A stretch of DNA of 64,000 bases from Aquibacillus albus (GCF_016908325.1 NZ_JAFBDR010000009.1:105397-169396), one strand, 5' to 3'. Positions 20,811 to 31,296 are shown, counted from the first letter of the stretch. The notes: a model not told the origin generated them from the letters alone. Program-made: numbers and translations.

Positions 20811-21710
20811 TTATTTTCTTTGTGATAAATATTGCCAAAAGGATCCGTACTTTACTGGTACCTTTTCAACAATTTGCTTCAGCTGAAGTTTTTTCATTTC
20901 TTTTTCGGTTTTTTCAATGGACCAATCATAGACAACGGAAATTTCAGTGGTTCCAACGAAATCAAAGTAAGAAAGAAAATCTACCAGCTCAGGTTTTTTG
21001 GCTGGTGTTGGGTCTTTCTGTAGCATTTCTTTAATAACTTTTACATAAATATCATAGGGGTAGAGTCCAGAAAGCTTTAATCCTTCTTCTTCATTCTCAT
21101 TGAAGTACACCATTGTTGGAATATATTCAACATCCATCTCTTTCGTCAGCTTTAAATCACATTGCAAAGCTTTTTTTGCAGAGGTTGAATATAAGTCATT
21201 TTTGAACTCGTCTATATCAAGTTTTGTATCAAACGCGCATTGTATCAATACGTCTTCCTTTGAGATGTCCCTTTTATTTAAGAAAACATATTCTTGTACT
21301 TTTCTTAAAAACTTTCTACCAGCCTTTTTCCCTTGAAGTTCTGCTGCTTTAACTGCAATCGAAGCAATCCAAGGAAAGGAAATCGGATTTTCTATCCAAA
21401 TATCACCATCACAGCTCATACCAGTTCTGCTTGCCGTTTTTTCCCATATTTTTTTTAGTTGCTTTGGTTTATCAAATTTGTCTTTATTAAGAGTTGTTAG
21501 TTGTCCGCTTAAAATCGGGCGAATCGTAAAAAATCTGCCGTATTCGATGGAAAGCTTTTTTAAATAAGGCTCCAGTGACCAGCATTCAGGGCATAATGGA
21601 TCGACAAAAACATATATCTCTAGTGGTTTTTTTAGTAAATCAAAATAGCCATACTGCGCCGCAGATTGAATTCTCTCGTTATTGGATGGCCCAGATGGAT
21701 GAAAACTCAC
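20811..21710 (-). CDS. spxH: ClpXP adaptor SpxH (YjbH), DsbA-like
   Basis: Binds Spx and speeds its degradation by ClpXP; thioredoxin/DsbA-like fold in the cytoplasm. 299 residues. It starts at GTG 21710 whose TG overlaps the yjbI stop TGA; AAAGGAG lies seven bases upstream. The CPEC redox motif is at residues 40-43 in [10 protein letters not shown], and [14 protein letters not shown] and [11 protein letters not shown] segments mark the DsbA core. Coupled to yjbI, as in B. subtilis. Its target gene spx is 5 kb away on the other strand. Confidence 0.92.
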   Translation of the reverse strand: MSFHPSGPSNNERIQSAAQYGYFDLLKKPLEIYVFVDPLCPECWSLEPYLKKLSIEYGRFFTIRPILSGQLTTLNKDKFDKPKQLKKIWEKTASRTGMSCDGDIWIENPISFPWIASIAVKAAELQGKKAGRKFLRKVQEYVFLNKRDISKEDVLIQCAFDTKLDIDEFKNDLYSTSAKKALQCDLKLTKEMDVEYIPTMVYFNENEEEGLKLSGLYPYDIYVKVIKEMLQKDPTPAKKPELVDFLSYFDFVGTTEISVVYDWSIEKTEKEMKKLQLKQIVEKVPVKYGSFWQYLSQRK

Positions 21711-22108
21711 ATCGATTCTCCTTTCTGGTCTTCAGGTGTATTCATCATATGCTGTGCAGTTAATGTTAGTCGATCAAACATGGCACTTCGGTAAGGTTCA
21801 GGTATGTTAACCTCATCAAGTGCAGCTTCCATACAAGCAAGCCATGCATCTTTCCGTTCTGGAGTAATGGGAAAGGGTAAGTGTCGTCGGCGTAACATAG
21901 GATGTCCGTGTTCTTCTATATATAATGGTGGCCCACCAAAAAATTGTGTTAAAAATTGCTTTTGTTTTCGTGCAGTTTCTGTTAAGTCATCTGGAAAAAT
22001 TGGTTGTAATGCTGGATGAACATGAACTCGTTTATAAAAAGCATCAACTAGTTGGCTAATTGTATCGTGACCACCGATTGCTTCAAAAATTGTTCCAGGT
22101 TGATTCAT
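21707..22108 (-). CDS. yjbI: Truncated hemoglobin YjbI (group II)
   Basis: Small 2-on-2 globin. 133 residues from 22108 ([13 protein letters not shown]), with AAGGG nine bases upstream; an ATG six codons earlier lacks a site. Globin features: [15 protein letters not shown] (B-C region), [13 protein letters not shown], and [13 protein letters not shown], whose His-containing block carries the proximal histidine, then AWLACM. First gene of the yjbI-spxH pair. Family members bind haem and oxygen and are linked to oxidative or nitrosative stress; the exact substrate is not known. Confidence 0.92.
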   Translation of the reverse strand: MNQPGTIFEAIGGHDTISQLVDAFYKRVHVHPALQPIFPDDLTETARKQKQFLTQFFGGPPLYIEEHGHPMLRRRHLPFPITPERKDAWLACMEAALDEVNIPEPYRSAMFDRLTLTAQHMMNTPEDQKGESM

Positions 22109-22263
22109 TTTACCAATACCCTTCATTCTATTGGTGTTGTACAGTTATTTGTCATTATTTTAACAGTGTCTAGCTGATTTGGGCAACTCATCTGATTGCT
22201 TATAGGTTAGAATGGCTTGTAATCTGACATCAGTGTTGTAAAACAATGTTAACTAAAATCTTA

Positions 22264-22330
22264 TAGAGGATGTTCAAAACTGCGCTACCTCGATCTTCTT
22301 GGTTCTAATTGGTCGGCTTTTTGAACACGC
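22264..22330. repeat. Short relative of a dispersed GATGTTCAAAA element
   Basis: Starts AGAGGATGTTCAAAA and ends TTTTTGAACACGC, making terminal inverted repeats about 60 bases apart. The same ends bound a longer element at 36715-36870, so this looks like an internally shortened copy. Confidence 0.5.
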
Positions 22331-22332
22331 AA

Positions 22333-22902
22333 TTATATAGTTGAATAAAATCGTTCAATTTTATTTGGTGCTTTACGTTTTGCTATTCTATTATTTACTA
22401 ACAACTCTTGAAATATGTTTTCTCCATAGACTTTATCCTTTGCTTCTAGTTCAAGCTCATAGTCAACCTTACCATTATACGTACTGTAATCTAATACAAC
22501 GACAGTATCTTTATAATAGGTCTCTAATCGATGCGTTGTTAAGGCGCCTCCATAGTGAAGTGTTGCAAAATCAATTCCAAGCTGATTTAATTGTTTTGCA
22601 ACATGTGGTTTGGGAATAATTGATCCATCTAACCATGATTTTGCTTCTTCTTCCGTAAGTGGGTCGTGGGTTTCTAATAATCCTTCTTCATGTGGTTCTT
22701 TTAACGTTAATTGCCATAGGTTATTTTTTTCGCGAATCCGTAACGCTGCCCCTTTATTTTTCAGCTTAAAATCTTTTGTTTCAAAGTAATGATTCGTTTG
22801 CTTAATCGGCGTAACATTTTCTAGATTAAAGGTGGAGCGAAGTTGATCATATTCTTGTTTAGTTAGTAAGTTTTTAAATTCGATTTCTATTTCTTGAGCC
22901 AA
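22333..22902 (-). CDS. yjbK: CYTH domain protein YjbK
   Basis: 189 residues; TTG start behind GGAGGG. The CYTH signature ExExK is seen at residues 5-9 (EIEIEFK), with LRIREKNNLWQLTLKEP and DYELELEAKD strands of the triphosphate tunnel and a terminal KIERFYSTI. CYTH enzymes act on triphosphates with divalent metal (triphosphatase or cyclase); the B. subtilis homologue has no firmly established physiological role. It is divergent from relQ, which starts 225 bases away. Confidence 0.88.
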   Translation of the reverse strand: MAQEIEIEFKNLLTKQEYDQLRSTFNLENVTPIKQTNHYFETKDFKLKNKGAALRIREKNNLWQLTLKEPHEEGLLETHDPLTEEEAKSWLDGSIIPKPHVAKQLNQLGIDFATLHYGGALTTHRLETYYKDTVVVLDYSTYNGKVDYELELEAKDKVYGENIFQELLVNNRIAKRKAPNKIERFYSTI

Positions 22903-23127
22903 AATAATCCCTCCATCTACTAAAGCTCTAATTCTATTCTGTAAAAATAATTTAAAAAATGCAAAGTATAACCTCTGAAGACAGAAAATTTAATGAATAG
23001 TGGTATGCTATTGTATGCTAGAAAGGGAATGATGGTTAGGTAGTTTTAAACAATAAATATAAGATTTTGTGATACAATTAAGATAAATGCATGTTTATTA
23101 GGATGAATATATAAGGTGGTGCATACT

Positions 23128-23760
23128 GTGAATTGGGAAGCTTTTTTGGCACCTTATGTTCAAGTTGTTGAGGAACTAAAGGTTAAACTAAAGGGAATGC
23201 GAGCACAATTTGAATACGAGTCGGAACATTCCCCGATTGAGTTTGTTACAGGCAGAGTAAAACCAGTTCCAAGTATATTAGAAAAAGCACTGAAGAAGAA
23301 TATACCAATGGATAAAATAGAAAAAGAAGTTCAAGACATTGCCGGTGTACGGGTCGTTTGTCAATTCGTTGATGATATATACAAAATTGTGCAAATGTTA
23401 GAATCTAGAAATGATTTTAAAGTTGTTGAAGTAAAGGATTATATACAAGAGAAAAAGGATAGTGGATATCGTTCCTACCACATGATTATTGAATATCCAG
23501 TGGAAACAATTAGTGGTGAGAAAAAAATCATTGCGGAGATTCAGATTCGTACGTTAGCGATGAATTTTTGGGCAACCAATGAGCACTCCTTAAATTATAA
23601 ATATGATGGTCAAATACCTGTCCATGTCAAGGCACGATTAAAAAACGCTGCAGAAGCCGCTTTTAAATTAGATGAAGAAATGTCTAAAATTAAAGATGAA
23701 GTTCAAGAGGCACAGCGCGTGTTTTACAAAAATAAAAGTAAAAATAAAAATAAACACTAG
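23128..23760 (+). CDS. relQ: Small alarmone synthetase RelQ (YjbM)
   Basis: Makes pppGpp/ppGpp from ATP and GTP/GDP; single-domain synthetase without hydrolase, acting as a tetramer. 210 residues. The GTG at 23128 is chosen because AAGGTGG lies eight bases upstream; this gives the normal N-terminus [22 protein letters not shown]. The synthetase core has [45 protein letters not shown] and [17 protein letters not shown]. First gene of a run with nadK and the pseudouridine synthase, the same order as in B. subtilis. Confidence 0.94.
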   Translation: MNWEAFLAPYVQVVEELKVKLKGMRAQFEYESEHSPIEFVTGRVKPVPSILEKALKKNIPMDKIEKEVQDIAGVRVVCQFVDDIYKIVQMLESRNDFKVVEVKDYIQEKKDSGYRSYHMIIEYPVETISGEKKIIAEIQIRTLAMNFWATNEHSLNYKYDGQIPVHVKARLKNAAEAAFKLDEEMSKIKDEVQEAQRVFYKNKSKNKNKH

Positions 23761-23780
23761 CGAGAATAGGGGGATTCCTT

Positions 23781-24584
23781 ATGAGATTCTCAATAACTTC
23801 TAAAGGTGATGCGAAATCAAATGAAATTATGGCAAGAATAAAACAATACTTAACTGATTTTGATTTAGAATTTGATTCAAACGAACCAGACATCGTTATA
23901 TCCGTTGGTGGGGATGGTACCTTTCTAGAAGCATTTCATACATATAATCATCGACTGGAAAATACAGCTTTTGTTGGTGTTCATACAGGTCACTTGGGGT
24001 TCTATGCGGACTGGGTTCCTGGTGAGGTAGAGAAATTAATTATAGAAATTGCAAAAAATCCTTTTCAAATTATTGAATATCCTTTGTTAGAGCTTACTAT
24101 CCATTCAAAGGATGGTGGAAAAGCTGACCGTTACCTTGCATTGAATGAAGGATCTGTCAAAACAACAGAAGGTTCCGTTGCGTTAGATGTAAGTATTAAA
24201 GGAGAGCATTTTGAACGATTTCGAGGAGATGGATTATGTATTTCAACACCATCGGGGAGTACAGCCTATAATAAAGCTTTAGGAGGAGGAATTATTCATC
24301 CTTCTTTAGAATCGATTCAAGTTACAGAGATGGCATCGATAAATAATCGTGTCTTTCGTACCATTGGTTCGCCATTGATTTTACCAAAGCATCACGAATT
24401 GAAGTTAATGCCAATTTATGATGACCGCAGCTTTTTAATAACAATTGACCACATTACCAAAACTTTTTCAAATGTGAAATCGATTGAATGTCGTGTCGCA
24501 GAAGAAAAAATTCGTTTTGCGAGATTTCGTAATTTTCCGTTTTGGAAAAGAGTGCATGATTCCTTTATTTCAGACGAAAGATAA
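23781..24584 (+). CDS. nadK: NAD kinase
   Basis: Phosphorylates NAD to NADP. 267 residues. The GGDGT motif (residues 43-47) binds the phosphate donor; [21 protein letters not shown] and [22 protein letters not shown] are the substrate-binding signatures. AGGGGGA precedes the start. It follows relQ by 20 bases and is probably cotranscribed, linking alarmone and NADP supply. Confidence 0.95.
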   Translation: MRFSITSKGDAKSNEIMARIKQYLTDFDLEFDSNEPDIVISVGGDGTFLEAFHTYNHRLENTAFVGVHTGHLGFYADWVPGEVEKLIIEIAKNPFQIIEYPLLELTIHSKDGGKADRYLALNEGSVKTTEGSVALDVSIKGEHFERFRGDGLCISTPSGSTAYNKALGGGIIHPSLESIQVTEMASINNRVFRTIGSPLILPKHHELKLMPIYDDRSFLITIDHITKTFSNVKSIECRVAEEKIRFARFRNFPFWKRVHDSFISDER

Positions 24585-24671
24585 TCCAATATAGAAGAGG
24601 AATTCATACTAGATATAGTAAAGAGACGAATGTTAAGTTTTTCTACAGGCTACTAAGAAAGGTGACAACCA

Positions 24672-25565
24672 TTGAAGTGGATCATAACAAAAGAGCAGGA
24701 AGGAATATTCATACGTGATTATTTAAGAGAGGTAAGAGGTTTGTCCAGACGGCTTATTAAGGCTATAAAATTTAACGGTGGTAGTTTACTGGTTAATGGA
24801 GAACTATCGACTGTTCGGAGAAAGTTAATCGAAGGCGATGAATTAGAGGTTATTCTTCCACCTGAAGAACGAGGATCTTATATGAAGCCTGAAAAATTAC
24901 CACTGGACATTGTCTACGAGGATGATGATGTCTTAGTGATTAATAAACCTTCTGGAGTCGCCACAATACCTTCATTTAATCACGTATCTGGTACGATAGC
25001 TAATCGTATCCTTGGATACTATGATGAACATAAGTTGGATTATACCGTTCACATTGTAACTAGATTAGATCGTGATACTTCTGGTTTAATGTTAGTGGCC
25101 AAGCACCGATATAGTCATTCTATTCTTTCCAACGATCAAAAGCAGGGTCTTGTTAATCGAAGGTATTATGCGATTATTGAAGGAAAGCTTGGAAATAAAA
25201 ATGGGGTAGTTGATTTACCGATAGCTAGAGAAACAGACTCAATTATTAAGCGAAGGGTCCATGATGACGGACAGCGTGCGATAACTCGTTACGAAGTTGA
25301 AAAGGAAATTGGTGAAACAACACTACTTGACATTAAATTAGAAACTGGACGAACCCATCAAATTCGTGTCCATTTTTCCCACTTAGGCCATCCGTTAATT
25401 GGCGATGACTTATATGGGGGCGATATGACGGTAATGAAACGACAAGCCCTTCATTGTCGATTGTTATCTTTTATCCAACCAACAACCAAAGAAAGAATTA
25501 ATTTATCCTCAGAATTACCGGAGGATATGAAGCAATATTTCATGCAAAAAAGCTCCTCCTTGTGA
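24672..25565 (+). CDS. yjbO: RluA/RluD-family pseudouridine synthase (YjbO)
   Basis: Isomerises uridine to pseudouridine in RNA, most likely 23S rRNA or tRNA; exact site unknown. 297 residues with TTG start seven bases after AAAGGTGA. An N-terminal S4-like RNA-binding region (SRRLIKAIKFNGGSLLVNG) precedes the catalytic RLDRDTSGL with Asp133 as nucleophile and the C-terminal ETGRTHQIRVHFSHLGHPLIGDDLYG motif (read in parts). Third gene of the relQ-nadK unit, ended by a terminator overlapping its stop. Confidence 0.92.
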   Translation: MKWIITKEQEGIFIRDYLREVRGLSRRLIKAIKFNGGSLLVNGELSTVRRKLIEGDELEVILPPEERGSYMKPEKLPLDIVYEDDDVLVINKPSGVATIPSFNHVSGTIANRILGYYDEHKLDYTVHIVTRLDRDTSGLMLVAKHRYSHSILSNDQKQGLVNRRYYAIIEGKLGNKNGVVDLPIARETDSIIKRRVHDDGQRAITRYEVEKEIGETTLLDIKLETGRTHQIRVHFSHLGHPLIGDDLYGGDMTVMKRQALHCRLLSFIQPTTKERINLSSELPEDMKQYFMQKSSSL

Positions 25566-25587
25566 ATAACACCGGGAGGAGCTTTTT
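25547..25587 (+). terminator. Terminator after yjbO
   Basis: AGCTCCTCC (25551-25559) and GGAGGAGCT (25575-25583), extended by A/T pairs, then TTTT. The first arm lies inside the last codons of yjbO. Confidence 0.88.
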
Positions 25588-25628
25588 AATCAATGCTAAG
25601 CCTAGTGCTGAACTCAATCGTATTGTTG

Positions 25629-26369
25629 CTAATCAAAAGAATTGAATTTTTCTTCAACAAAAGGCTGCTTGGAAGGGACGGAGATTATTTTTTCTTCTGG
25701 CAGCTGAAAAGCCGTCAACGCATTTCCGAAAACACATCCAGTATCAATATTAATTGTTTTATTTACAATCCGTGGTTGTCTTACTGGAGTATGGCCATAA
25801 ACAATCCAATCCTCTCCATGATAAGATTGGGCCCAGTCTCGTCGAATCGGCCTCCCATCTGGGTGTTTTTCCCCAGTAATATCTCCATATAACACAAACG
25901 TCTTCACCTTTTTATCGTTTCTGCCGATAAGATCTTCACGGATACCAGCGTGGGCAACGATTGCATGGACGGGCGGTAACTGTAAGTATAAGTCTGCATG
26001 TTCATAAAGCTTGATAAAATGGTCTCGAATCCTGGATTGATCTGTATCATTCTGTTTTTTGAATTCTGCGACAGTTGTTTCTAATCCATGCTGCTGCTTT
26101 ACGTTATTGCCTAAAAAATATCGATATAGCTTATTGCAATGGTTACCAGGTACATACTTCGCTAACTTTTTTTCCATTACTAAACGATAAACCAAATCAA
26201 TTGTTTTGATGGAATCCGGTCCACGGTCAGTTAAGTCACCAAGAAAGACAGGAATCCTATTTTCCGGATGAACTGGAATACCATCTTTCCACTGATAATC
26301 TAATTTATGAAATAGCTCTACTAATTCCTCGAAACAACCATGAATGTCTCCAATTATATCAACTTTCAT
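25629..26369 (-). CDS. prpE: Diadenosine tetraphosphatase / phosphatase PrpE
   Basis: Metallophosphatase that hydrolyses bis(5'-nucleosyl)-tetraphosphates; in Bacillus also linked to spore germination. 246 residues. The calcineurin-type motifs are intact: GDIHG (7-11), GDLTDRG (about 44-50), GNHC (about 76-79), then AHAGIREDL and GHTPV. It is convergent with yjbO and lies downstream of rodA on the same strand, separated from it by a terminator. Confidence 0.92.
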   Translation of the reverse strand: MKVDIIGDIHGCFEELVELFHKLDYQWKDGIPVHPENRIPVFLGDLTDRGPDSIKTIDLVYRLVMEKKLAKYVPGNHCNKLYRYFLGNNVKQQHGLETTVAEFKKQNDTDQSRIRDHFIKLYEHADLYLQLPPVHAIVAHAGIREDLIGRNDKKVKTFVLYGDITGEKHPDGRPIRRDWAQSYHGEDWIVYGHTPVRQPRIVNKTINIDTGCVFGNALTAFQLPEEKIISVPSKQPFVEEKFNSFD

Positions 26370-26401
26370 CTATCTTCCTCCAAAGTATAATGAAATCTAA
26401 A

Positions 26402-26436
26402 AGAAAAGGTGGATGCTATAACTAGCATTTCCACCC
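26402..26436 (-). terminator. Terminator after rodA/ftsW
   Basis: On the minus strand GGTGGAAATGCT pairs with AGCATCCACC around a short loop (26408-26435), then TTTTCTTTT. Confidence 0.7.
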
Positions 26437-26446
26437 AAGTTTTAAT

Positions 26447-27622
26447 CTAATCAAACATATATTCCTTTGTTCGATAATGAATATTTAATACAATTCCAAT
26501 CGCTAGTAGATACGTTAGTGTAGAGCTTCCCCCATAGCTTATAAAAGGTAGGGGTAAGCCTGTAATTGGCAATAATTGAACGGACATCCCTATGTTTTGA
26601 AAAATCTGGAATGTAAACATACCAATAATTCCAGCAACCAGGTAGCTTCCAAATGCGTCATTACTCTGTAATCCGATGTGTATTAACCGGTAAATAAGTA
26701 AAAAGAAAAGAGTAATGACAAAGCTTGCCCCGATAAATCCAAATTGCTCAGCAATCGCTGAAAAAATCATATCAGTATGTCGTTCTGGAATATAAACCTC
26801 TAAATCTCTTAGCCCTTTTCCGGAGAGCTGACCGGACCCAATTGCGAGCATAGCGCGAATCAGTTGGTAACCAGAGTCTCCATAGGCTTCTGGATATAAC
26901 CACCCATAAAAGCGACTTTCTACGTGCTTAAAGCCAACATCATATAAAAAAGCTCTCGTTGCGTCAGGATATCCGAGATAAAGTAACACAATGATAAGAG
27001 AAACAAGTCCAACCAATGCAATGATCAAAAAAAGAATTCTCCATCTAATCCCAGATATAAGAATCATACATGTTATGATAGCAGCAAGAACGAGAAATCC
27101 TCCTAGGTCTGGTTGAACAGCAATTAACCCCATTGGCGGCAATGAGAGGAGCATTATTTTTAGTAATAACCAAAGATCTGTTTTATTGGTATGGTCTTTA
27201 TACTTTTCGTTATGAGCGACCATAACGTGTGCAAGGACAATAATAAGAATAACCTTCATAAATTCTGCTGGTTGAATGGTTCCGATTCCAGGGAAAATAA
27301 ACCAGCTTCTTGCGCCATTTGCTTCATGGATAATTGTAGCAGGAAAATTAAGGTAGAGCATAATCAGTGATATCATACCTATTCCATATAAGAACCATGA
27401 AACCTGTCTAAAGCGGTCATAATCAAACAGCATAATTACAACAATTAGCATTGAACCGATAACATACCAAGCAATTTGTTTTAGGACAAAATTTTGTCCG
27501 GCATAAATGGAAGGTAGAAATGGTTGGACGGTGTATATCGCAAAGCAACTGACAATTCCTAATAATAAAATAATAAAAATCAATGAGTAATCAATATTTG
27601 TATTGGCATTCTTTGAACTCAT
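26447..27622 (-). CDS. rodA: SEDS-family peptidoglycan polymerase (RodA/FtsW)
   Basis: Lipid II polymerase of the cell-shape or division machinery. 391 residues with about ten hydrophobic segments. SEDS signatures seen: ARSWFIFPGIGTIQPAEFMK, LIAVQPDLGG (with the essential Asp), AIGSGQLSGKGL, ERHTDMIFSAIAEQFGFIG and LPLPFISYGGSS. The length and the lack of a long tail favour RodA over FtsW, but the two are close and the family call is safer than the name. AGAAAGG precedes the start. Monocistronic. Confidence 0.85.
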   Translation of the reverse strand: MSSKNANTNIDYSLIFIILLLGIVSCFAIYTVQPFLPSIYAGQNFVLKQIAWYVIGSMLIVVIMLFDYDRFRQVSWFLYGIGMISLIMLYLNFPATIIHEANGARSWFIFPGIGTIQPAEFMKVILIIVLAHVMVAHNEKYKDHTNKTDLWLLLKIMLLSLPPMGLIAVQPDLGGFLVLAAIITCMILISGIRWRILFLIIALVGLVSLIIVLLYLGYPDATRAFLYDVGFKHVESRFYGWLYPEAYGDSGYQLIRAMLAIGSGQLSGKGLRDLEVYIPERHTDMIFSAIAEQFGFIGASFVITLFFLLIYRLIHIGLQSNDAFGSYLVAGIIGMFTFQIFQNIGMSVQLLPITGLPLPFISYGGSSTLTYLLAIGIVLNIHYRTKEYMFD

Positions 27623-28018
27623 ACGTTTACCTTTCTTTCACATAAATTTTTAAACGAGTTCACCGTACAATTGAAACAAAAACAAATAACTGTTTCTATT
27701 GTATGTTTTCATTTAAAATAGGTTTTATCTGAACTGTATTTTTAGCAAATTTTTAACGAATGTTAAAATGTTCTATGTTCATAAGGTAATATTTATGTTA
27801 AAAACTTGTGAATAGCATCATTCTAAGTTTACATTAAAATTCTACATTTTTTAAGGTTAGTTTGAAAGAATAATGTCAAATGAATAAGAAAAATGATGGA
27901 AAAATCATTTAAATGTTCGATCTGTATCGTATTTTTAAGAAGAACAAAAATAAACGATTGACAAAACATTAGTAGACCCTTACGATAATATTTTCTAGGC
28001 GATAGGGGGGGGGAAGCG
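27623..28018 (+). promoter_or_regulatory. rodA-mgtE divergent intergenic region
   Basis: 396 bases without a gene. A mgtE promoter is likely at TTGACA (27958-27963) and TACGAT (27981-27986), 17 bases apart, leaving a leader of only about 25 nt. That is too short for the Mg2+-sensing M-box found before some mgtE genes, and no M-box-like sequence was seen. Confidence 0.55.
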
Positions 28019-29386
28019 TTGGAACATTTAGATCAACAAGAAAGAGATCAAATTTGGGAAAAAATACAGGAAGCGTTAATGAATGAACAAATTGATCAAT
28101 TTCGCGCTGAATTTTTGGAGTTACACCCATATGATCAGGCCAAAATTTTTGAGAATCAAGACGAATACATTCGATTTCTAATCTACTCGTACTTATCGCC
28201 TGAAGAAGTTGCTGATGTGATCGAGCAGGTAGATAGTGAATTAGTAGAGGCATTCATTTTAGAAATGAATCCGACCTATGCATCACATGTGTTAGCTGAG
28301 ATGTCAACAGATGATGCGGTAGATATTTTAAATCATTTTGATAAAAATAAAGTTGCCAGCTTCTTAACGATTATGGAGAAAGACTCTGCAAATGAAATAA
28401 AAGCGTTGCTTCATTATGAAGAAAAGACTGCCGGAAGTATCATGACTACGGAATTCGTGGTTGTGCAAATTAATCAAACAGTAAAAGAAGCAATGAGGCA
28501 CTTAAGAAAAGAAGCACCAGATGCCGAGACGATTTATTATACTTATGTTGTGGATGCAAATAAACGACTTGCAGGTGTAATATCACTAAGAGATTTGATT
28601 ATTGCAGAGGGTGATTGGCTTATATCTGATGTTATGAGTGATCGAGTCGTTTCTGTTCAGGTAGGAGAAGATCAAGAAGAAATTGCGCAAATGATGCGTG
28701 ATTATGACTTTTTAGCCTTGCCTGTTGTAGACTTTCAAAATCACTTATTAGGAATTATTACGGTAGATGATGTGATGGATGTTATGGAGCAAGAAGCAAG
28801 CGATGATTATTCAAAGTTAGCGGGTATCTCACTTGCAGATCGCTCTGATGACAATCCGATTTCTTCAGCTAGAAAAAGATTGCCCTGGCTCGTCATTCTT
28901 TTATTCCTTGGGATGTTTACTGCTAGTATTATTGGCAGATTTGAAGAAACTTTAGATGAAGTGGCGATTTTGGCTATCTTTATCCCGCTGATTGCTGGAA
29001 TGGCTGGTAATACTGGTACACAGGCACTTGCTGTTGCAGTAAGAAGTATTGCTACTGGAGAATTTGAAAAGCAAGGAAAAGCTTCCATCATTATACGAGA
29101 GGCTTTTACCGGTTTAATTACTGGTACAAGCTGTGGAATTATCATAACATTGGTTGTGTTTGTATGGAAAGGTGATTTTTTTCTGGGTTTATTAGTAGGT
29201 TTTTCGATTATGGCAACATTAATTGTAGCAACAATTGCCGGAGCGGTCGTACCAATAATTATGCATCGACTTAATATAGATCCAGCAGTTGCCTCCGGTC
29301 CGTTTATCACAACCATCAACGATATTATATCGATTCTAATTTATTTAGGAATGGCAACAGCATTTATGAACTTATTAATTCATTAA
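28019..29386 (+). CDS. mgtE: Magnesium transporter MgtE
   Basis: Mg2+ channel of the inner membrane, gated by cytoplasmic Mg2+. 455 residues; TTG start right behind a run of nine G plus AAG as ribosome site. The helical N-domain (1-130, ending YEEKTAGSIMTTEF), two CBS domains (about 137-260, with DVMSDRVVSV) and a five-helix pore domain (from about 285) with AGMAGNTGTQALAVAVRS and SGPFITTINDIISILIYL are all present. It is followed by the antiporter gene after 13 bases, so both are probably cotranscribed. Confidence 0.93.
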   Translation: MEHLDQQERDQIWEKIQEALMNEQIDQFRAEFLELHPYDQAKIFENQDEYIRFLIYSYLSPEEVADVIEQVDSELVEAFILEMNPTYASHVLAEMSTDDAVDILNHFDKNKVASFLTIMEKDSANEIKALLHYEEKTAGSIMTTEFVVVQINQTVKEAMRHLRKEAPDAETIYYTYVVDANKRLAGVISLRDLIIAEGDWLISDVMSDRVVSVQVGEDQEEIAQMMRDYDFLALPVVDFQNHLLGIITVDDVMDVMEQEASDDYSKLAGISLADRSDDNPISSARKRLPWLVILLFLGMFTASIIGRFEETLDEVAILAIFIPLIAGMAGNTGTQALAVAVRSIATGEFEKQGKASIIIREAFTGLITGTSCGIIITLVVFVWKGDFFLGLLVGFSIMATLIVATIAGAVVPIIMHRLNIDPAVASGPFITTINDIISILIYLGMATAFMNLLIH

Positions 29387-29399
29387 AGGGGGCAAAAAA

Positions 29400-31268
29400 A
29401 TGGAACATGCAGAGTCTGTAAGTTCACTAGTTATTGTTATTTTAGCGGCATTCATTACACCAATATTAATGCATCGATTTAAATTAAAAGTAATTCCTGT
29501 TGTTGTTGCTGAAATCATTGTCGGTCTTATCATTGGGCATAGTGGCTTTAATTTAGTGGATGAGAGTAACTGGTTAGAGACTTTATCAACTCTAGGATTT
29601 ATTTTCTTAATGTTTTTGAGTGGGCTTGAAATAGACTTTTCTATTTTTGCAAATAAAAAGAAAACGAAAAAACCGCAAAATAATGGAATGCCAAACCCAG
29701 TTCTTATAGCGAGCATTGTATTTATAGGGATTTTCATTTTATCCCTCATTCTGTCTTACTTATTTGTGCTTGCAGGGTTTATCGACAATGTATTTTTAAT
29801 GACGTTAATTATTTCTACGATTTCCTTAGGTGTTGTTGTTCCAACCTTGAAAGAAGCACAGGCGATGAAGACAACGATTGGGCAAACGATTTTATTGATT
29901 GCAGTAATTGCTGATTTAGCTACAATGATTCTACTCGCTGTTTTTGTTTCATTGTATAGTGAAGAATCCAGTAACATGTGGTTGTTGCTAATCTTGTTCG
30001 GAGTCGGTGTGCTGCTATATTTTGTTGGGAAATATTTTCGAAATCAAACCTTTGTTGAAACGATGTCAAAAGGTACGATTCAAATTGGTACAAGGGCTGT
30101 CTTTACTTTAATTATTTTCTTTGTAGCCCTGTCAGAAACTGTAGGTGCAGAAAATATACTTGGTGCCTTCTTAGCAGGTGCATTGGTTTCGTTATTGTCA
30201 CCAAATCAAGAACTAGTCCAAAAATTAGATAGCTTTGGATATGGATTTTTAATTCCGATATTCTTCGTAATGGTAGGAGTAGAAATAAATATATGGAACT
30301 TATTTAGTGACCCGAAGGTATTACTGCTAATTCCATTGCTATTGATCGCTTTATTTATATCTAAATTAGTACCAGTTGCTTTAATGAAAAAATGGTATGA
30401 TTGGGAAACAGTATTTAGTTCTGGGATGATTCTAACTTCAACATTGTCTCTTGTTATTGCTGCAGCAACGATTGGAGAAAGAATGGGTGTAATTAATAGT
30501 CAAATGGAAGGTGCGTTAATATTAGCAGCTGTGTTGACTTGCCTTATTACACCACCGTTTTTCAAAAAATATTACAAAAACAAAGAAGAGGAATCACATA
30601 AACAAATCATCTCATTTGTCGGTTCCAACCAGGCCACTTTGCCAGTTGTTCGTGAATTAGATCCTTCTTTATTTGAAGCCCATCTTTATCACACAAGGCA
30701 GGATAAAATCGATGAAGCGATAACAAGATCTGTGTTTGATATTAAGCAGTTAAAAAACTATGATTTTAAACAAATGGAAGAGCTAGGGGTATTTGATGTT
30801 GACTTGATTGTTGTTTCAACTGGAGATGAAGACCGTAATGCCGAAATTGCCTCCTATGCCAAAGAAAAAGGTGTAGAGAGAGTAATAGCTCGGGCAGAAT
30901 CGCCTAAAATTGATAAAGAATTGAAGGAAAAAGGTATTGAAGTATTTTCAGTTCTTCTATCTACTAAATCATTGTTAAAAGCGTTAATTGTCGCACCAAG
31001 TGTAGTCGATATCTTAACGACACAAGAAAGTGCATTATATGAAATCAATATGAACAACCCGACATTTGATGGGGTAATGTTACGAGAGTTTCCTTTTACA
31101 GGTGATGTGATTATGGTGCGGATCTTTAGAGGAAAGGATTCCATTGTTCCGCATGGTGACACTGAATTAAGGCTAGAGGATCGACTGATTGTCACGGGTT
31201 CGCGTGAATATGTGCTGGACCTTCAGATGGTACTCGAATTTCGTACACATAACTACATGAAATCCTGA
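29400..31268 (+). CDS. yjbQ: CPA2 cation:proton antiporter with TrkA domains (YjbQ-like)
   Basis: Monovalent cation/H+ antiporter of the KefB/YjbQ group. 622 residues: 12-13 membrane helices over about 1-390 (with FLMFLSGLEIDF and AFLAGALVSLLSP), a linker, a TrkA-N-like domain from about residue 400 (IISFVGSNQATLPVVREL, whose glycine motif is degenerate, so nucleotide binding is uncertain), and a TrkA-C domain ending RLIVTGSREYVLDLQ. GGGGGCAAAAAA precedes the start. Cotranscription with mgtE suggests an ion homeostasis unit. Confidence 0.9.
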   Translation: MEHAESVSSLVIVILAAFITPILMHRFKLKVIPVVVAEIIVGLIIGHSGFNLVDESNWLETLSTLGFIFLMFLSGLEIDFSIFANKKKTKKPQNNGMPNPVLIASIVFIGIFILSLILSYLFVLAGFIDNVFLMTLIISTISLGVVVPTLKEAQAMKTTIGQTILLIAVIADLATMILLAVFVSLYSEESSNMWLLLILFGVGVLLYFVGKYFRNQTFVETMSKGTIQIGTRAVFTLIIFFVALSETVGAENILGAFLAGALVSLLSPNQELVQKLDSFGYGFLIPIFFVMVGVEINIWNLFSDPKVLLLIPLLLIALFISKLVPVALMKKWYDWETVFSSGMILTSTLSLVIAAATIGERMGVINSQMEGALILAAVLTCLITPPFFKKYYKNKEEESHKQIISFVGSNQATLPVVRELDPSLFEAHLYHTRQDKIDEAITRSVFDIKQLKNYDFKQMEELGVFDVDLIVVSTGDEDRNAEIASYAKEKGVERVIARAESPKIDKELKEKGIEVFSVLLSTKSLLKALIVAPSVVDILTTQESALYEINMNNPTFDGVMLREFPFTGDVIMVRIFRGKDSIVPHGDTELRLEDRLIVTGSREYVLDLQMVLEFRTHNYMKS

Positions 31269-31296
31269 CTGTTTTGTAACAGCAGGATTTCTTTTT
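31257..31296 (+). terminator. Terminator after yjbQ
   Basis: AAATCCTG (31260-31267) and CAGGATTT (31283-31290) enclose a second CTGTT/AACAG stem; CTTTTTT follows. The stop codon lies in the first arm. Confidence 0.82.

Noticed and set aside
20692..20886. Short plus-strand frame MSSPNNRPSQKAKD near 20.7 kb
   Set aside because: It runs through the spxH terminator hairpin and into spxH antisense; no conserved pattern.
27640..28018. Possible Mg2+ riboswitch (M-box) before mgtE
   Set aside because: The likely promoter sits about 30 bases before the start, so the leader is too short, and no M-box sequence is seen.
28807..29319. 170-residue frame on the minus strand inside mgtE
   Set aside because: It is fully antisense to a complete, well-conserved MgtE with a functional ribosome site; no ribosome site of its own.
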